Shown here one piece after another: positions 60,327-64,000 of a stretch of 64,000 nt of DNA. The DNA is from Akebia trifoliata. Lineage: Eukaryota; Streptophyta; Magnoliopsida; Ranunculales; Lardizabalaceae. The translations under genes were made by a program, and so were the position numbers. The DNA lies in contig CM030715.1 in assembly GCA_017979445.1 (NCBI GenBank), positions 35,213,756-35,277,755 on the forward strand, given 5' to 3'. The notes beneath the pieces were generated by a model. It ran no database searches and was not told the DNA's origin. It was given only the letters and a program-made list of their open reading frames with translations. The number at the start of each line of letters is the position of its first letter. Positions within the stretch are counted from its first letter, which is position 1.

Positions 60327-61172
60327 TAATTTAAAAATGTTGAAATTTGGGTTCAGGACAAATGTTTGGTATAGTTATGGGTTGTCTAAAACCCTTATCC
60401 TCAATAGACCTAAAACCCTTGACTATACATGTCGCCCACCAGCTAATCTCACAGATCATTTGATTGGCTAGGCAATCTCTTAAACCAAAAAAAGTAGGAT
60501 TGCTTCTATTGCCACGCCACCTTTTGCTAACTCCACCCCAAATATGTATGTCTTTGGTGATTTACATATGAATTTGGAAAAAAATAATCAAGAAAATGGA
60601 AACGCTGCACAGCCAGATGTGTTTAGGGCAAATTCACTGATGCACAATAAAGCTAAAAAAGATCCTCTAAACTGATAATTATTTTTACCCATTTGACCAA
60701 ATTACTCGTATATCCAATCGTCATCGAAGCCTTATCCCAAAGAGTTCGGGTTGGTTGAACGAATATTGTTCCTCCATTCAACTATGTCTAAAACTATATA
60801 ACGTGGCCTTCTGTTATTGAAGTGTGTTCATATCCACTTTCACAACTCATGACGCACTATGGCCATTTCCTATAAAGTTATTAAAGGAGGATTTTCGACA
60901 ATAGCCCTCGATGGTAATCAGGACACTAGGGCAATGGTGATGCTTTTAGCAGCAAAAAAGCAAATCAGAGGAAGGAAATCCGAAGCAAACAAACGAATCC
61001 ATGGCAGCTGAACTTTGAGCTTGTACATTGCTCAGTCTGATTGGAAACATGGGAGCTTGTGCAACAGAAGATTAAAACTAGCATTCTAAAGAGAAATTAA
61101 AATCTCTGAGCCCCTTTACTGCAATTTATCTATGGACCCAAGGAAGAGAAGCTACATAAGAGATTTTATTAG
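60327..61172. other. PPR upstream spacer, unit 1
   Basis: 850 bp between the PPR start and the ABCC pseudogene end. It contains half of a CTATTGCCACAC-type MITE (about 60505-60580) whose second half survives in unit 2. The rest matches 62668-63575 closely and shows no gene. PPR promoter elements should lie at its left end. Confidence 0.7.
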
Positions 61173-62341
<1,169 letters not shown>

Positions 62342-62667
62342 TCTTCTGAGGAATTCCAATCGAATATATAGCGGGTGATTGTGGGTTCTCCACAACTACC
62401 TTAAGTTCTCATTAGCTTAATAGCAAGAGATGGATTGGAGTGGAAATGATTGTTAACTATGATCTTCGAATGTAGTTTCTTCAGTGTTGAGATATCTGGT
62501 TATTCATCTAATATCCGACCACACAAATCTCTAATTATATTTGTTTTGTCTTGCAATGTTTGTGGAGTTAAGAGAATGAAATTTGAAGTTTGAAGTTGCT
62601 TAGAAGTTGAAAAATGGCGGGAAAGGAGCATGGAGTCAGGTAAGGCTCTAATTAGTTTAAAAATGTT
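62342..62667 (-). pseudogene. PPR start fragment (duplicate of 60326-60018)
   Basis: It matches the first ~100 codons of the intact PPR gene. The start codon is changed (ATG to ATT), TAC to TAA follows RILDE, TAT to TAA follows the LMR segment, and a base insertion shifts the frame before IPQK. It ends at the duplication junction. It is a non-functional by-product of the tandem duplication. Confidence 0.92.
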
Positions 62668-63575
62668 GAAATTGGGGTTCACGACATATGTTTGGTATAG
62701 TTATGGGTTGTCTATGAGGTGTTTCATTGTGAGATGGAGCTAAGATCCATTATCCTCAATTGACCTAAAACCCTTACTATACATGTCGCTCACCAGCTAA
62801 TCTCACAGATCGTTTGATGGGCTAGGCAATCTCTTAAACCCAAAAAAAAAATTAGGATTGCTTCTATTGCCACACCAACTTCTGCTAACGCCATGCCAAA
62901 TATTTATTTCTTTGGTAATTTACATATGAATTGGGGTGGCATTAGTAAAAGTTGGTGTGCCATCTTTAACTATTGATTTATTTGGAAAAAATAATCTAGA
63001 AAGTAGAAACGCTGCACAGCCAGAAGTGGTTAGTGCAAATTCAATAATGCACAAATAAAGCTAAAAAAGATCCACTAAATTGATATTTATTTTTACCCAT
63101 TTGACCAAATTACTCGTATATCCAATCATCATCGAAGCCTTATCCCAAAGAGTTCGGTTGTTTGAACGAATATTGTTCCTTCATTCAACTATGTCTAGAA
63201 CTACATAACAACGCCCTCTGTAATTAAAGTGTGTTCATATCCACTTTCACAACTCATGACTCACTATGGCCATTTCATATAAAGTTATCAAAGGAGGATT
63301 TTCGACAATAGCCCTCGATGGTAATCAGGACACTAGGGCAATGGTGATGGTTTTAGCAGCAAAAAAGCAAATCAAAGGAAATGCAAAGCAAACAAACGAA
63401 TCCATGGCAGCTGAACTTTGAGCTTGTACATTGCTCAGTCTAATTGGAAACATGGGAGCTTGTACAACAGAAAATTAATACTAGTATTCTAAAGAGAAAT
63501 TAAAATCTCTGAGCCCCTTTACTGTAATTTATCTATGGACCCAAGAAAGGGAAGCCACATAAGAGATTTTATTAG
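62668..63575. other. PPR upstream spacer, unit 2
   Basis: Duplicate of 60327-61172 with small indels. It keeps a complete CTATTGCCACACCAAC-type MITE (about 62860-62975, right end AAAGTTGGTGTGCCAT). It also has an extra segment (GAGGTGTTTCATTGTGAGAT near 62716) absent from unit 1. No gene. Confidence 0.7.
62860..62975. mobile_element. MITE, CTATTGCCACACCAAC-type, complete
   Basis: TTCTATTGCCACACCAACTT on the left and AGTAAAAGTTGGTGTGCCAT on the right are inverted, with internal TTTGGTAATTTACATATGAA. Its truncated twin at 60505-60580 shows that insertion predates the local duplication. Confidence 0.65.

Positions 63576-64000
<425 letters not shown>

Overview
The window is nuclear DNA of a flowering plant, most likely a eudicot. 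It is AT-rich, has intron-containing genes with GT-AG splice sites, a DYW-type PPR gene, plant microRNA foldbacks, and many MITEs and tRNA-derived SINEs. I cannot name the species.

Left part (about 4.6-16.5 kb) is a small gene island. A three-exon gene on + encodes a 663-residue coiled-coil protein of the At5g41620/At1g64180 type. A three-exon gene on + encodes a 115-residue glyoxalase/VOC-fold protein. A seven-exon gene on - encodes a 368-residue C45 acyltransferase-like hydrolase. The last two converge tail to tail with 72 bp between their stop codons.

Middle part (about 16.5-58 kb) has no protein gene I can support, but it holds the most interesting content: four foldbacks of the miR159/miR319 superfamily. 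One is a MIR319 precursor on - (about 24.65-24.83 kb) with a TATA box upstream. Three are MIR159-type precursors on + (about 44.6, 51.0 and 55.8 kb), each with a TATA-like box and a shared ATCCAACGGTC element upstream. The first two MIR159 copies sit in a direct tandem duplication of 6-7 kb (about 40.8-47.7 and 47.9-54.0 kb). The third is an older, diverged copy. Around them lie SINEs, MITEs (one with perfect 8-bp target duplications), a 1.17-kb foldback element and other palindromic elements, some present in only one duplicate and so useful for relative dating.

Right part (58.3-64 kb) carries an intact 681-residue DYW PPR gene on - and a tandem duplication. One unit holds the PPR start, the intergenic spacer and a decayed 3' part of an ABCC10-like transporter. 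The next unit holds a broken PPR start fragment, the same spacer, and the intact 3' end of an ABCC10-like gene that runs off the right edge. The ancestral order was therefore PPR, spacer, ABCC10-like gene, both genes on -.

Functionally, miR319 (TCP targets) and miR159 (GAMYB-type targets) are related regulators. Their clustering points to local duplication and divergence of one ancestral foldback. The protein genes show no shared pathway.
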